DNA of 64,000 bases from Bacteroidales bacterium (lineage in GTDB: Bacteria; Bacteroidota; Bacteroidia; Bacteroidales; UBA932), in assembly GCA_028690215.1 (NCBI GenBank), contig JAQVBQ010000003.1, forward strand, positions 8,272 to 72,271, read 5' to 3'. The stretch's first letter is position 1. Every line of letters starts with the position of its first letter. This document shows positions 34,377-42,859 of this stretch, in pieces. The notes below the pieces were generated by a model. It saw only the letters and a list, made by a program, of their open reading frames with translations. It did no database searches and was not told the DNA's origin. Made by a program: the position numbers and the translations under genes.

Positions 34377-36134
34377 ATGAATTTCATTCCAAGACCTATT
34401 TTTCGCCCTAAAATTTTTGAACTATTTCAGAAAGGTGAATACAATAAAAAATTATTCACATCAGATTTAATTGCAGGTATAATCGTAGGTATAGTTGCTC
34501 TTCCTTTGGCGATTGCGTTTGGTATTGCATCCGGCGTCACTCCTCAACAGGGACTTGTTACTGCAATTGTAGCAGGTTTGCTCACCTCTTTGTTCGGTGG
34601 TTCCCATTTTCTTATCGGTGGCCCTACCGGAGCTTTTATAGTTGTTGTGTATGGAATTGTTACAAAGTTCGGTATGTCCGGGCTTATTATTGCAACATGT
34701 CTTGCCGGAATTATTCTCGTAGTAATGGGAGTATTTAAATTCGGCTCAATTATTAAATTCATACCATATCCAATCGTTGTCGGCTTTACCAGTGGTATTG
34801 CTTTAGTGATTTTTTCAACACAAATCAAAGACTTGCTTGGTTTACAGATTGATAATCTCCCGGCTGAGTTTATACCAAAGTGGGGCAGCTATTTTCAGCA
34901 TCTTTCTACCATTAATTACTATGAAGCTGCTCTGGGTTTGTTATGTCTGCTTATTATTATCTTTTGGCCTAAGGTCACAAAAACAGTTCCCGGGTCACTT
35001 ATTGCTATAATTGTTGGTACAGTTGGCACACTAATCATTTCGAATGTGTACGGGATAGAGTTTGCAACAATCGGAAGCAGATTCCCGGAACTTGCTCAAG
35101 GTGTGACGATGCCAAAACCACAGGCACCTCATATGACATTTGCGCTGATCAAGGAGCTCTCACAACCGGCAATTACAATAGCGATACTATGTGCAATTGA
35201 ATCCCTTCTGGCAGCAATGGTTGCTGATGGTGTTACGGGTAAAAGGCATGATTCCAATACCGAATTGATCGGTCAGGGCATTACAAATATCATTACTCCA
35301 TTTTTTGGAGGTATACCTGCAACCGGAGCAATTGCCAGGACAATGGCCAATATTAATAATGGGGGTAAAACTCCGCTAGCAGGAGTGATACACGCGATTG
35401 TCCTTTTGCTAGTATTTTTCTTCCTTATGCCTTATGCAGTCTACATTCCTCTTTCATGTCTTGCAGCAATCCTGATAATAGTTGCTTATAACATGAGTGA
35501 ATGGAGGACTTTCAGATCTTTGCTTAAAGGTCACAGGGCAGATGTTGTTGTACTATTGATAACATTTTTCCTTACAGTAGTGTTAGACCTTACTGTTGCA
35601 ATAGAGTTCGGTGTTATTCTCGCGATTATTCTGTTTGTAAAAAGAGTTTCAGAGACATCATCAATTAAAGTTGTTGACAATGAAATGATTGAAGCCACAG
35701 AACTGAGTGAATTCCCTCAGGATGTGGAGAAGTATAAAATTCCAAATTCTGTTGAGGTTTACGAAATTTATGGTCCGTTTTTCTTTGGTCTTGCCAGTAA
35801 GATCGATGAGCTGGACGTTTCTACTCATAAGAGGGTTAAGATCCGTATTATAAGGATGAGAAGAGTTCCGTTCATAGACTCTACAGGTTTGAATAACTTG
35901 AGAAACCTATGTAAAAGATCCAAAAAAGAGCATATTCAGGTTATACTATCTGGTGTGACTGAATCTGTAAAGAAAAGTCTTGATTCTTCAGGCTTCTCTG
36001 AAGAGCTCGGGCAGGAGTATATATTTCCTCATATCTCTCTAGCCGTTGAGAAAGCGAACGAACTCGCAGATAAAATAGCTCAAGTGGAAAAGGAACAGGC
36101 TGAAAAGAGACATCATAAGATAAAAACAGAATAG
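34377..36134 (+). CDS. SulP-family anion transporter with STAS domain
   Basis: The track opens at TTG 34359 inside the preceding gene. The ATG at 34377, one base after that gene's stop, is preferred and gives 585 residues. About 10-12 membrane helices carry SulP features (LIAGIIVGIVALPLAIAFGIASG, GGSHFLIGGPTGAF, GGIPATGAIARTMANINNGGKTPLAG). A cytoplasmic STAS domain closes it, with VPFIDSTGLNNLRNL. SulP members carry sulfate, bicarbonate or other anions. Its place behind a cysteate-synthase-like gene favours sulfate or sulfite, but this is inference. It ends 55 bases before a strong hairpin. Confidence 0.9.
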   Translation: MNFIPRPIFRPKIFELFQKGEYNKKLFTSDLIAGIIVGIVALPLAIAFGIASGVTPQQGLVTAIVAGLLTSLFGGSHFLIGGPTGAFIVVVYGIVTKFGMSGLIIATCLAGIILVVMGVFKFGSIIKFIPYPIVVGFTSGIALVIFSTQIKDLLGLQIDNLPAEFIPKWGSYFQHLSTINYYEAALGLLCLLIIIFWPKVTKTVPGSLIAIIVGTVGTLIISNVYGIEFATIGSRFPELAQGVTMPKPQAPHMTFALIKELSQPAITIAILCAIESLLAAMVADGVTGKRHDSNTELIGQGITNIITPFFGGIPATGAIARTMANINNGGKTPLAGVIHAIVLLLVFFFLMPYAVYIPLSCLAAILIIVAYNMSEWRTFRSLLKGHRADVVVLLITFFLTVVLDLTVAIEFGVILAIILFVKRVSETSSIKVVDNEMIEATELSEFPQDVEKYKIPNSVEVYEIYGPFFFGLASKIDELDVSTHKRVKIRIIRMRRVPFIDSTGLNNLRNLCKRSKKEHIQVILSGVTESVKKSLDSSGFSEELGQEYIFPHISLAVEKANELADKIAQVEKEQAEKRHHKIKTE

Positions 36135-36189
36135 TTGCCTTAATTAACAATGGTGTTAGACTGTCTGTTATTCTGATGATTATAAACAA

Positions 36190-36223
36190 AAAAGAGGGTT
36201 GCCTTAAATGGCAATCCTCTTTT
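36190..36223. terminator. Bidirectional hairpin terminator between SulP (+) and thiolase (-)
   Basis: A 14-base stem (AAAAGAGGGTTGCC pairing with GGCAATCCTCTTTT, one G-T wobble) closes on a 6-base TTAAAT loop. The stem ends in A runs on one side and T runs on the other, so it works for both strands. It separates the marR-hdr-sulfur operon from the lysine-fermentation operon, which converge here. Confidence 0.9.
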
Positions 36224-36247
36224 CAATAATTCAGTAATTAAATGGGA

Positions 36248-37453
36248 TTAGCACTTTTTTACTATGATGGCAGTTCCCATTCCTCCTCCTATACAAAGAG
36301 ATGCAAGGCCCAGACTCTTGCCTGTAGCAATCAGCTCATGTATCAGAGAGACAATAATTCTGTTTCCTGAAGCGCCTATTGGGTGACCCAATGCGATAGC
36401 TCCACCGTTGATATTTGTCCTCTCATCAATCCACTCTCTGGTGACTTTATGTTCGTCAATCAACTCTTTGATTACACCAAGGGATTGTGCAGCAAAGGCT
36501 TCATTGAGCTCAATGAGTTCCATCTCTGACAATTTCATTCCGGCATTTTTCAATGCTTTTCTGATAGCAGGAACAGGACCCAGACCCATTACCTTAGGAT
36601 CAACGCCTCCTTGTCCTACTGCAACAATCTCACATAATGGCTTAAGTCCGTATTTTGCAACAGCCTCCTCACTCATCAGCATGACAAATGAAGCACCGTC
36701 ATTGACTCCTGAAGCGTTTCCTGCTGTAACTGTACCATCTTTCTTGAAAGCAGGTTTAAGTGCAGCCAGTTTTTCTGGATTACTTGCCCTATTTGGAAAC
36801 TCATCCTTATCAAAGATAATGGTCTCTTTCTTGGTCACTATGCTAACAGGTACAATCTCTTTTGCAAAGGCTCCTGAGTCTATTGCCTTGATTGCCTTTT
36901 GTTGAGATGAATAAGAAAACGCATCTTGTTGTTCTCTGGTTATTCCATATTTTTCGGCAATATTTTCGGCAGTGATTCCCATATGGTAATTGTTAAAGGC
37001 ATCGGTCAGACCGTCACATACCATATGATCGACAGCTTTAAGATCTCCCATCTTAACACCGCTTCTTAATGAACCATTCAGTACAAATCCTGCATTGGAC
37101 ATTGTTTCAGTACCTCCTGCTATTACAACATCTGCCATTCCGGACAATATACCTGAATAACCATTCATTACAGCTTTCATACCCGATCCGCAAACCATAT
37201 TGATCGAATATGCTGGTACTTCAACAGGAATTCCGGCCTTAATAGATGCCTGTCTTGCAACACCTTGCATTTGACCGGCTGAAAGGACATTTCCGGCTAT
37301 AACAGTGTCTACAACTGCGGGGTTAATACCGGTCTCTTTGATCAGCTCTTTGATTACAATTGCTCCCAGTTCTCCGGGATTGATTGATGCCAGTGAGCCC
37401 ATGAACTTACCTATGGCAGTTCTTTTGGCAGCAACAATAAATACTTTTTTCAT
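36248..37453 (-). CDS. Acetyl-CoA C-acetyltransferase (thiolase)
   Basis: The track starts at GTG 37459; ATG 37453 gives MKKVFIVAAKRT, the usual thiolase start, and is preferred (401 residues). The nucleophile is Cys88 in INMVCGSGMKAV, and the C-terminal catalytic motifs are GGAIALGHPIGASG and CIGGGMGTA. It is the last gene of the lysine operon. In this pathway acetoacetyl-CoA made by the CoA-transferase is cleaved to two acetyl-CoA. It lies 2 bases past the end of the CoA-transferase B gene. Confidence 0.96.
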   Translation of the reverse strand: MKKVFIVAAKRTAIGKFMGSLASINPGELGAIVIKELIKETGINPAVVDTVIAGNVLSAGQMQGVARQASIKAGIPVEVPAYSINMVCGSGMKAVMNGYSGILSGMADVVIAGGTETMSNAGFVLNGSLRSGVKMGDLKAVDHMVCDGLTDAFNNYHMGITAENIAEKYGITREQQDAFSYSSQQKAIKAIDSGAFAKEIVPVSIVTKKETIIFDKDEFPNRASNPEKLAALKPAFKKDGTVTAGNASGVNDGASFVMLMSEEAVAKYGLKPLCEIVAVGQGGVDPKVMGLGPVPAIRKALKNAGMKLSEMELIELNEAFAAQSLGVIKELIDEHKVTREWIDERTNINGGAIALGHPIGASGNRIIVSLIHELIATGKSLGLASLCIGGGMGTAIIVKKC

Positions 37454-37455
37454 AG

Positions 37456-38118
37456 TCACACTCTCATTTTTATTAGGTTATCTGAAATAATCAATTTAGC
37501 GCCTGTTGCATTCTGAACCTCCTCAACCGAGAATTCAGGATGTATTTCAGTAAGCATGATCTTACCTTCAGGCAAGATTGTCATAACTCCCATTTCTGTG
37601 ATTATCATACTCACTTTACCTGCAGCAGTCAGTGGTAAGGAGCAATTTTCCAAGATTTTATGATTTCCTTTCGCTGTGTGTTCCATGGCCAGTATAACCT
37701 TTTTAGCACCAGTGATAAGATCCATGGCTCCACCCATTCCTGGTGTTTTTTTACCAGGTATCATCCAGTTGGCAAGATTTCCTTTCTCGTCAACCTCAAG
37801 TGCTCCAAGAATTGTGACATCTACATGGCCTCCTCTTATTATTGAAAATGACATAGATGAGTCGAAGCACGATGCGTCTTTTGTGTAGGTGATATAACCA
37901 CCCCCCGCATTTGTATAATCATCATTCTCTTCTCCGGGGGCAGGTTCCGGTCCCATACCCAGAAGGCCATTCTCTGACTGCAGAGTTACACGAACACCCG
38001 CAGGCAAATAGTTAGGAATAAGGGTGGGAAGTCCTATACCAAGATTAACCACATCACCATCCTTCAGTTCGAGAGCTGCCCTTTTGGCAATCACCTCTCT
38101 GATTTGATTCTTATCCAT
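37456..38118 (-). CDS. Acetoacetate/butyrate CoA-transferase subunit B
   Basis: The 220-residue protein matches the beta subunit of family I CoA-transferases. The catalytic glutamate is in LQSENGLLGMGP, with GIGLPTLIPNYLP near the start and TEMGVMTILPEG near the end. With subunit A, encoded at the other end of this operon (47454-48101), it should move CoA between acyl-CoA and acetoacetate, the ketoacid released by Kce. It precedes the thiolase that uses its product. Confidence 0.93.
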   Translation of the reverse strand: MDKNQIREVIAKRAALELKDGDVVNLGIGLPTLIPNYLPAGVRVTLQSENGLLGMGPEPAPGEENDDYTNAGGGYITYTKDASCFDSSMSFSIIRGGHVDVTILGALEVDEKGNLANWMIPGKKTPGMGGAMDLITGAKKVILAMEHTAKGNHKILENCSLPLTAAGKVSMIITEMGVMTILPEGKIMLTEIHPEFSVEEVQNATGAKLIISDNLIKMRV

Positions 38119-38139
38119 ATTGTCTGTTTTATTGATTAT

Positions 38140-38928
38140 TTACATTTTGTTTCTTCTTACAAACTCCTGTGCTATGTAAGATGCTACATCATCTGCATAT
38201 GTATTCATGCCGAATCCCGCATCATATCCCAACTCTTGAGCAAGTTCATGAGAGATTCTCGGCCCGCCGCAAGCAAGAATGACTTTACTTCTAAGTCCTT
38301 CTGCCTCTAAAAGTTCTACCAACTCTACCAGATTTTTAATGTGAACATCTTTCTGTGTAACTGTCTGTGAAACCAGTAGTGCATCAGCTTTAAGCTCTAT
38401 GGCTTTGGCTATGAACTCCTCATTTGGTACCTGAGAACCCAGATTATATGCATCAATCATCTCATATCTCTCAAGTCCGTAGTGGCCTGCATATCCCTTC
38501 ATATTCATGATGGCATCAATACCCACTGTATGAGCATCTGTCCCTGTACTTGCACCTATTATTACCAGCTGGCGGCCAATATTGTCCTTAATGTACTGAT
38601 CTGTTTCATGCATGTCCATCACATCAGACTCAACCTTAGGCACATAGATTGTTGAATAATCTACAGTGTGAGTTGTAGATCCGTAACAATTAAAGAATGT
38701 ATAACCGGGTGTAAGCTCTTTGTAGAATACTACCTGAGGATTGTCAAAACCCATTTGTTTCAATAACTGTTTTGCAGCCTCGATGGCCTCTGCTCCGGTT
38801 GGGACAGGCAGTGTGAAACTCAGCTGTACCTTACCGTCATTCATGGTGTCTCCGTATGGTTTTACTTTCGATAAATCCAGTGTTTTGTCAAAATCCTTTG
38901 ACTGCATTGAGTATAAACCTCCGCTCAT
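38140..38928 (-). CDS. kamE: Lysine 5,6-aminomutase beta subunit (B12-binding)
   Basis: The 262-residue protein has a Rossmann-like B12-binding domain whose base-off motif DAHTVGIDAI gives cobalt ligand His133. Lys144 in MNMKGY is the PLP-binding lysine, at the same number as in the characterised enzyme. With KamD it moves the terminal amino group of beta-lysine to give 3,5-diaminohexanoate, using adenosylcobalamin and PLP. Its ATG overlaps the kamD stop by 1 base (TAATG), consistent with an equimolar complex. Confidence 0.97.
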   Translation of the reverse strand: MSGGLYSMQSKDFDKTLDLSKVKPYGDTMNDGKVQLSFTLPVPTGAEAIEAAKQLLKQMGFDNPQVVFYKELTPGYTFFNCYGSTTHTVDYSTIYVPKVESDVMDMHETDQYIKDNIGRQLVIIGASTGTDAHTVGIDAIMNMKGYAGHYGLERYEMIDAYNLGSQVPNEEFIAKAIELKADALLVSQTVTQKDVHIKNLVELVELLEAEGLRSKVILACGGPRISHELAQELGYDAGFGMNTYADDVASYIAQEFVRRNKM

Positions 38929-40484
38929 TACTTGGCTCCTCCTTTCATTAAATCAATAAATGGGTTGATATAGTTTGTCCCTTTTTCTACAACTCCCTCA
39001 AGACCCTTTCCTCCGTTTTTTGGTCTCTTCACATCTGCAAAAATCCCTTTTTCAAGAGCAGAAAAAAGACCCTCTTTTTCGATTCTTTCCAATAGAGATA
39101 TGGCTCCTTCCAAAACCTCCTTAGCTCTGGTTTTGATAATTCCACCCTCTTTATATTCAACTTCTTCACCTATGCTCTTCATATTGCCGAATATATATTT
39201 GGCATTTTCAATGGATAGATATCTGTCTGACATAAATGGAGTATGAATTGCCTCAGTCGGCATTCCAAGCAGCTGTATACCCTGATTGGTCCATATGCCA
39301 ATCATATTGAACAGTGCATCCTGAATGTGACCTCTGAAAATATTTCCGGTCATGAACTTTGTTGGCGGCATATATTTAAGAGGAGCTTTAGGGAAAATCT
39401 CTCGTGTCATCTGAGCCTGAGCCAACTCGTATAGGAATCCGTTTTCAAGTTCAGGATTCATTTCAAATGCGTGGCCAAGTCCCATCTGCTCTTCGGGTAA
39501 TCCCGCAAGTAGGGCAAGTTGTTCATTTATTAAATCCGATGCAAGGACTGTGTGTGCCTCTTCGTAAGCATCAGCTGTGGTAAGATAATTATCCTCACCG
39601 GTATTTATTATAACACCTGCAAAGCCGTTAATAACTCTCGAGAAATACTGGTCAACAAGTGTTCTTTGCATATTGATGTCTCTGAATAGTATGCCGTAAA
39701 GGGCATCATTCAGCATAACATCCAGACCTTCAAAAGCGCCCATTACTGCAATTTCCGGCATACACAATCCTGAGCAGTAGTTGCATAATCTTATGTAACG
39801 TCCGACCTCTTCACCAACCTTGTCAAGAGCGGATCTCATAATCCTGAAGTTTTCCTGTGTTGCAAATGTTCCTCCGAACCCTTCAGTAGTGGCACCGTAT
39901 GGCACATAGTCCAGCAGTGACTGACCTGTTGTCCTTATGACAGCAATGACATCTGCTCCCTGACGGGCAGCAGCCTCGGCCTGAATAACATCTTCATAAA
40001 TATTACCGGTGGCAACTATTACATATAAATAGGGTTTTGAACCCTCTCCCAATGTCTTGATGTATTTCTCCCTTCTCTCCCTGTTCGACCTGATTTTAGC
40101 CATACTGGCATCAATAACAGATGTTATTGCTCTCATACGGTCACTTTCAGCTGCCACCGGCAGTTTTGTAATATCCAGTGTGCCAAGGGCAACTCTTTCA
40201 GCTATTTCCTGAGGAGTAAGTGAAGTATTGACCATTGCATTTGAGATATAGAAAAGCGCTCCGTGAGATAGAACACCCTTATTCTTAAGCTCGTCTGTAA
40301 CGACATTGGGAAGAGGTATCTGGTTGATATCTGTTCCATCTATTCCCATCAGACGGCATAACGTTCTCTCAACTGCAATAGTAGTATAATTGCCGACAAA
40401 TTGTTGTACCCCGTCGGCTATACCTTTTGAAATATTTCTGGCATATTCTACTCTTGTAAAATCCAGTCCTAGTTTACTGTGCAT
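38928..40484 (-). CDS. kamD: Lysine 5,6-aminomutase alpha subunit
   Basis: The 518-residue protein is full length for KamD, the TIM-barrel subunit that binds substrate, PLP phosphate and the adenosyl group. Recognisable segments include MGIDGTDINQIPLPN, the TTGQSLLDYVPYGATTEG region and IRLCNYCSGLCMPE. It partners KamE directly downstream and lies 6 bases after kamC. Confidence 0.96.
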   Translation of the reverse strand: MHSKLGLDFTRVEYARNISKGIADGVQQFVGNYTTIAVERTLCRLMGIDGTDINQIPLPNVVTDELKNKGVLSHGALFYISNAMVNTSLTPQEIAERVALGTLDITKLPVAAESDRMRAITSVIDASMAKIRSNRERREKYIKTLGEGSKPYLYVIVATGNIYEDVIQAEAAARQGADVIAVIRTTGQSLLDYVPYGATTEGFGGTFATQENFRIMRSALDKVGEEVGRYIRLCNYCSGLCMPEIAVMGAFEGLDVMLNDALYGILFRDINMQRTLVDQYFSRVINGFAGVIINTGEDNYLTTADAYEEAHTVLASDLINEQLALLAGLPEEQMGLGHAFEMNPELENGFLYELAQAQMTREIFPKAPLKYMPPTKFMTGNIFRGHIQDALFNMIGIWTNQGIQLLGMPTEAIHTPFMSDRYLSIENAKYIFGNMKSIGEEVEYKEGGIIKTRAKEVLEGAISLLERIEKEGLFSALEKGIFADVKRPKNGGKGLEGVVEKGTNYINPFIDLMKGGAK

Positions 40485-40490
40485 ATTATT

Positions 40491-41846
40491 TTATCTTTGA
40501 TTTACTATTAGTTCCGCTTCATTTATCCAACTTTCGTCTATATTAAGAGAGCGGGCAATTTTAATTGCCTCTCTCGGGGCTTCGTTGCCTTCAGCGGCAA
40601 CGAGTGAATAATCCATTTTCCCATCACAATATCCTTTAACTCTTAATCGTTTACAGTCTGAATTGTCAATATTGTAATGTGTAGTTATAACTATGAAAGA
40701 CTCTTTGCCTGACAATCTGTTCAGGAGTGCAGAGACCAAAGCTGTTCCTTCAGATGGGTTTGTTGTTCCTGCAGGTTCGTCAATTAGCGCTAAAATCCTC
40801 TTTCCTGAATTGAAAGCCTTAATAACCTCGTCAATTTTAATCATTTCAGAGGCAAAAGATGACAGCCCTTTAGAAATGTCCTGATAATCACCGGAAATCA
40901 AAAAAACTTCATTCACCGCAGATATAGATGCAGATGTTGCAGGGATACCAAAAGAGAAGTGAAAAAGTAGTTGTGATAGTGCTAATGTCTTTAAAGTTAC
41001 ACTCTTGCCTCCCATATTCGCTCCTGTGATGAGTACAGGCTTAGAATTTCCAGTAGTTATGTCGATTTTTTGAAAATCTCTTCCATCCTTAGAGATGTTA
41101 TCGCTCACCTCCGGATTGAAAAGTTCGGTATATGACAACTCCTTTTTTGAAATCTCAGGGAAAGTAAATTTTAACTCTTTAATTTGTAACGACTTGGCTA
41201 TGATAATGTCTAGGTTTGCCAAAGCAGAAAGGGATTCTCTAATTGTTTTAACATAAGCCATTAACTTACCGCACAACTCTTTTCTAACCTTCTCTTCTAT
41301 TAGAGATGCCCTATAGTGCAACTCCTCGTTAAAACTCTCTTGGGATTTTATCTCCTTTCTTATCTGGGAGAGCTCTTCAGAGTATGATTCATATACATAA
41401 AAAGAGCTTATCCGGTGACCTTCGGGATCAAGTATGTTTAATACAGATGAAAGATCACAAAGATTTAAATATTCGATATTTAGCCCTGTCTCTTTAAATA
41501 TATGCTTTACATCTTCAGAAATCAATGCAAGAGACTTAATCTCAAATAGTTCCACATCATCCAAAGTAACACCTCGTTCCAATCTTAAAACAGAGCCTCT
41601 GATATCCCTTACAAGCGATAGTTTATCCTTTATTCCAAGGATTGTAAAATGAAACTTACCTTTTTCTACATATTGTCTGTAAAAAGTAACAAGATTCTCA
41701 TACTCTGCCTTTATATCCTTTACTGTAGAGGTAAAGGGAGTATCCATCAATACCTGACGTGAGTATGATGAACTCAGGGAGAGCCTCTCTATTATATACC
41801 TGAATCCGGACTGAGAATCCAAAAATGATCTAAGCTTCATAACCAC
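40491..41846 (-). CDS. kamC: KamC, MutS-like ATPase of lysine-fermentation operons
   Basis: The 451-residue protein has the MutS core and clamp helices followed by an ABC-type ATPase: Walker A GANMGGKSVTL (275-285), the MutS-like signature DISKGLSSFASEM (323-335) and Walker B LALIDEPAGTTNPSEG. It lacks the mismatch-recognition and connector domains, so it is not a mismatch repair protein. Such genes recur beside kamDE in lysine fermenters, where a role in activating or repairing the B12 aminomutase has been suggested. The start overlaps kamB by 17 bases. Confidence 0.85.
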   Translation of the reverse strand: MVMKLRSFLDSQSGFRYIIERLSLSSSYSRQVLMDTPFTSTVKDIKAEYENLVTFYRQYVEKGKFHFTILGIKDKLSLVRDIRGSVLRLERGVTLDDVELFEIKSLALISEDVKHIFKETGLNIEYLNLCDLSSVLNILDPEGHRISSFYVYESYSEELSQIRKEIKSQESFNEELHYRASLIEEKVRKELCGKLMAYVKTIRESLSALANLDIIIAKSLQIKELKFTFPEISKKELSYTELFNPEVSDNISKDGRDFQKIDITTGNSKPVLITGANMGGKSVTLKTLALSQLLFHFSFGIPATSASISAVNEVFLISGDYQDISKGLSSFASEMIKIDEVIKAFNSGKRILALIDEPAGTTNPSEGTALVSALLNRLSGKESFIVITTHYNIDNSDCKRLRVKGYCDGKMDYSLVAAEGNEAPREAIKIARSLNIDESWINEAELIVNQR

Positions 41847-42852
41847 CTTTTATTATATCGTAAACAGGAATCTTTATCTCCGCTTCTATCTCGGAACACA
41901 AAATACTGGAATTCAGCACAGTGCCATTTGGAGAGACGGGATTGACACATACAGCTATAAGATTGCTTCTTTGAAGGACTCTGATTCTTCCTCCCCTCCT
42001 TTTATAATTGAAAAGGATTCTATGATCGGCAAAGATTTTTGTGAAATCTCTAACTATCAATTCGAAGTCATCAACATTTATTCTGTTCATCAGAACAGTC
42101 AGGAATCTGTCTGTAAGAGCACCGGAAATAAAAATAGCCTCCATTGATTGTAACAAGTTGGTATCTACGCGTTCGATCTCCAAAGCTGAAGATATTTCCA
42201 GATCAACTAACTCCTTCTCTTTGGTTATTCCCCAAATTCCTGCCTGAACACTCTCAAGTGCAGCAATAGTATTACTCGCAGCAAGAGGTAGTCTTACAAG
42301 ATCTACCAAACGGCTGGTCTTTTGAACCAGATGGTTGATGTTGAGTGACAGAGCTGCTCCCGTAGTCAGGATCATTGCCTCTGAAACTGCCGGAGAGGCC
42401 AGACTCATTCGAGAAAGGGCTCCGTCGACAATGCACAAAGGCAGCTTATACTTTATTCTCATATCTTCCATCCATTGTCTGAGATCGGATGTTCCGGTGG
42501 GTCCTGCAAGCATAACCTTGCCACAAGCCAGTGTTCTGGCTGTTATAATCCTGCCCAGGGATCCGGTAGAATCACTTATACCGACAACCTCAGACAGGAT
42601 TTTTCTTCGTTTATATAGCTTCTCGCTTGTAGCAAAATATATCCCCTTCCTGAGAAAAATCTCAGGTTTTTTAGTGCCCGTAACAGAGTCTATCCGCTCC
42701 CCATCCAATCCTATGGATGTAACGGCAATGTTAAGGTTGTCTGCCGGTAATCGCTTGATTATGTAATTAAAACACTCGGTTTTTCCTGTGTTTTTCTCAA
42801 GACCGACTATCGACAGGCTTCTGCACTTTAGGATATCTTGTACAAACGGCAT
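41830..42852 (-). CDS. kamB: KamB, P-loop protein of lysine-fermentation operons
   Basis: The 340-residue protein has a nucleotide-binding loop at its N-terminus (SIVGLEKNTGKTE, residues 14-26) and acidic and hydrophobic segments later (CIVDGALSRMS, IFISGALTDRFL). There is no well-known domain otherwise. It lies 7 bases after kamA and overlaps kamC. The constant company with kamA-kamC-kamD-kamE suggests it works with KamC on aminomutase maturation or reactivation. That role is inference. Confidence 0.75.
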   Translation of the reverse strand: MPFVQDILKCRSLSIVGLEKNTGKTECFNYIIKRLPADNLNIAVTSIGLDGERIDSVTGTKKPEIFLRKGIYFATSEKLYKRRKILSEVVGISDSTGSLGRIITARTLACGKVMLAGPTGTSDLRQWMEDMRIKYKLPLCIVDGALSRMSLASPAVSEAMILTTGAALSLNINHLVQKTSRLVDLVRLPLAASNTIAALESVQAGIWGITKEKELVDLEISSALEIERVDTNLLQSMEAIFISGALTDRFLTVLMNRINVDDFELIVRDFTKIFADHRILFNYKRRGGRIRVLQRSNLIAVCVNPVSPNGTVLNSSILCSEIEAEIKIPVYDIIKGGYEA

Positions 42853-42859
42853 TGTATAA

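Noticed and set aside
36408-36905. 165-residue plus-strand ORF
   Set aside because: It is antisense to the thiolase gene, has no recognisable domain, and has shadow-type composition (Ser/Pro/Thr-rich).
40491-41846. DNA mismatch repair MutS
   Set aside because: Mismatch-recognition and connector domains are missing, and the gene sits inside the lysine operon.
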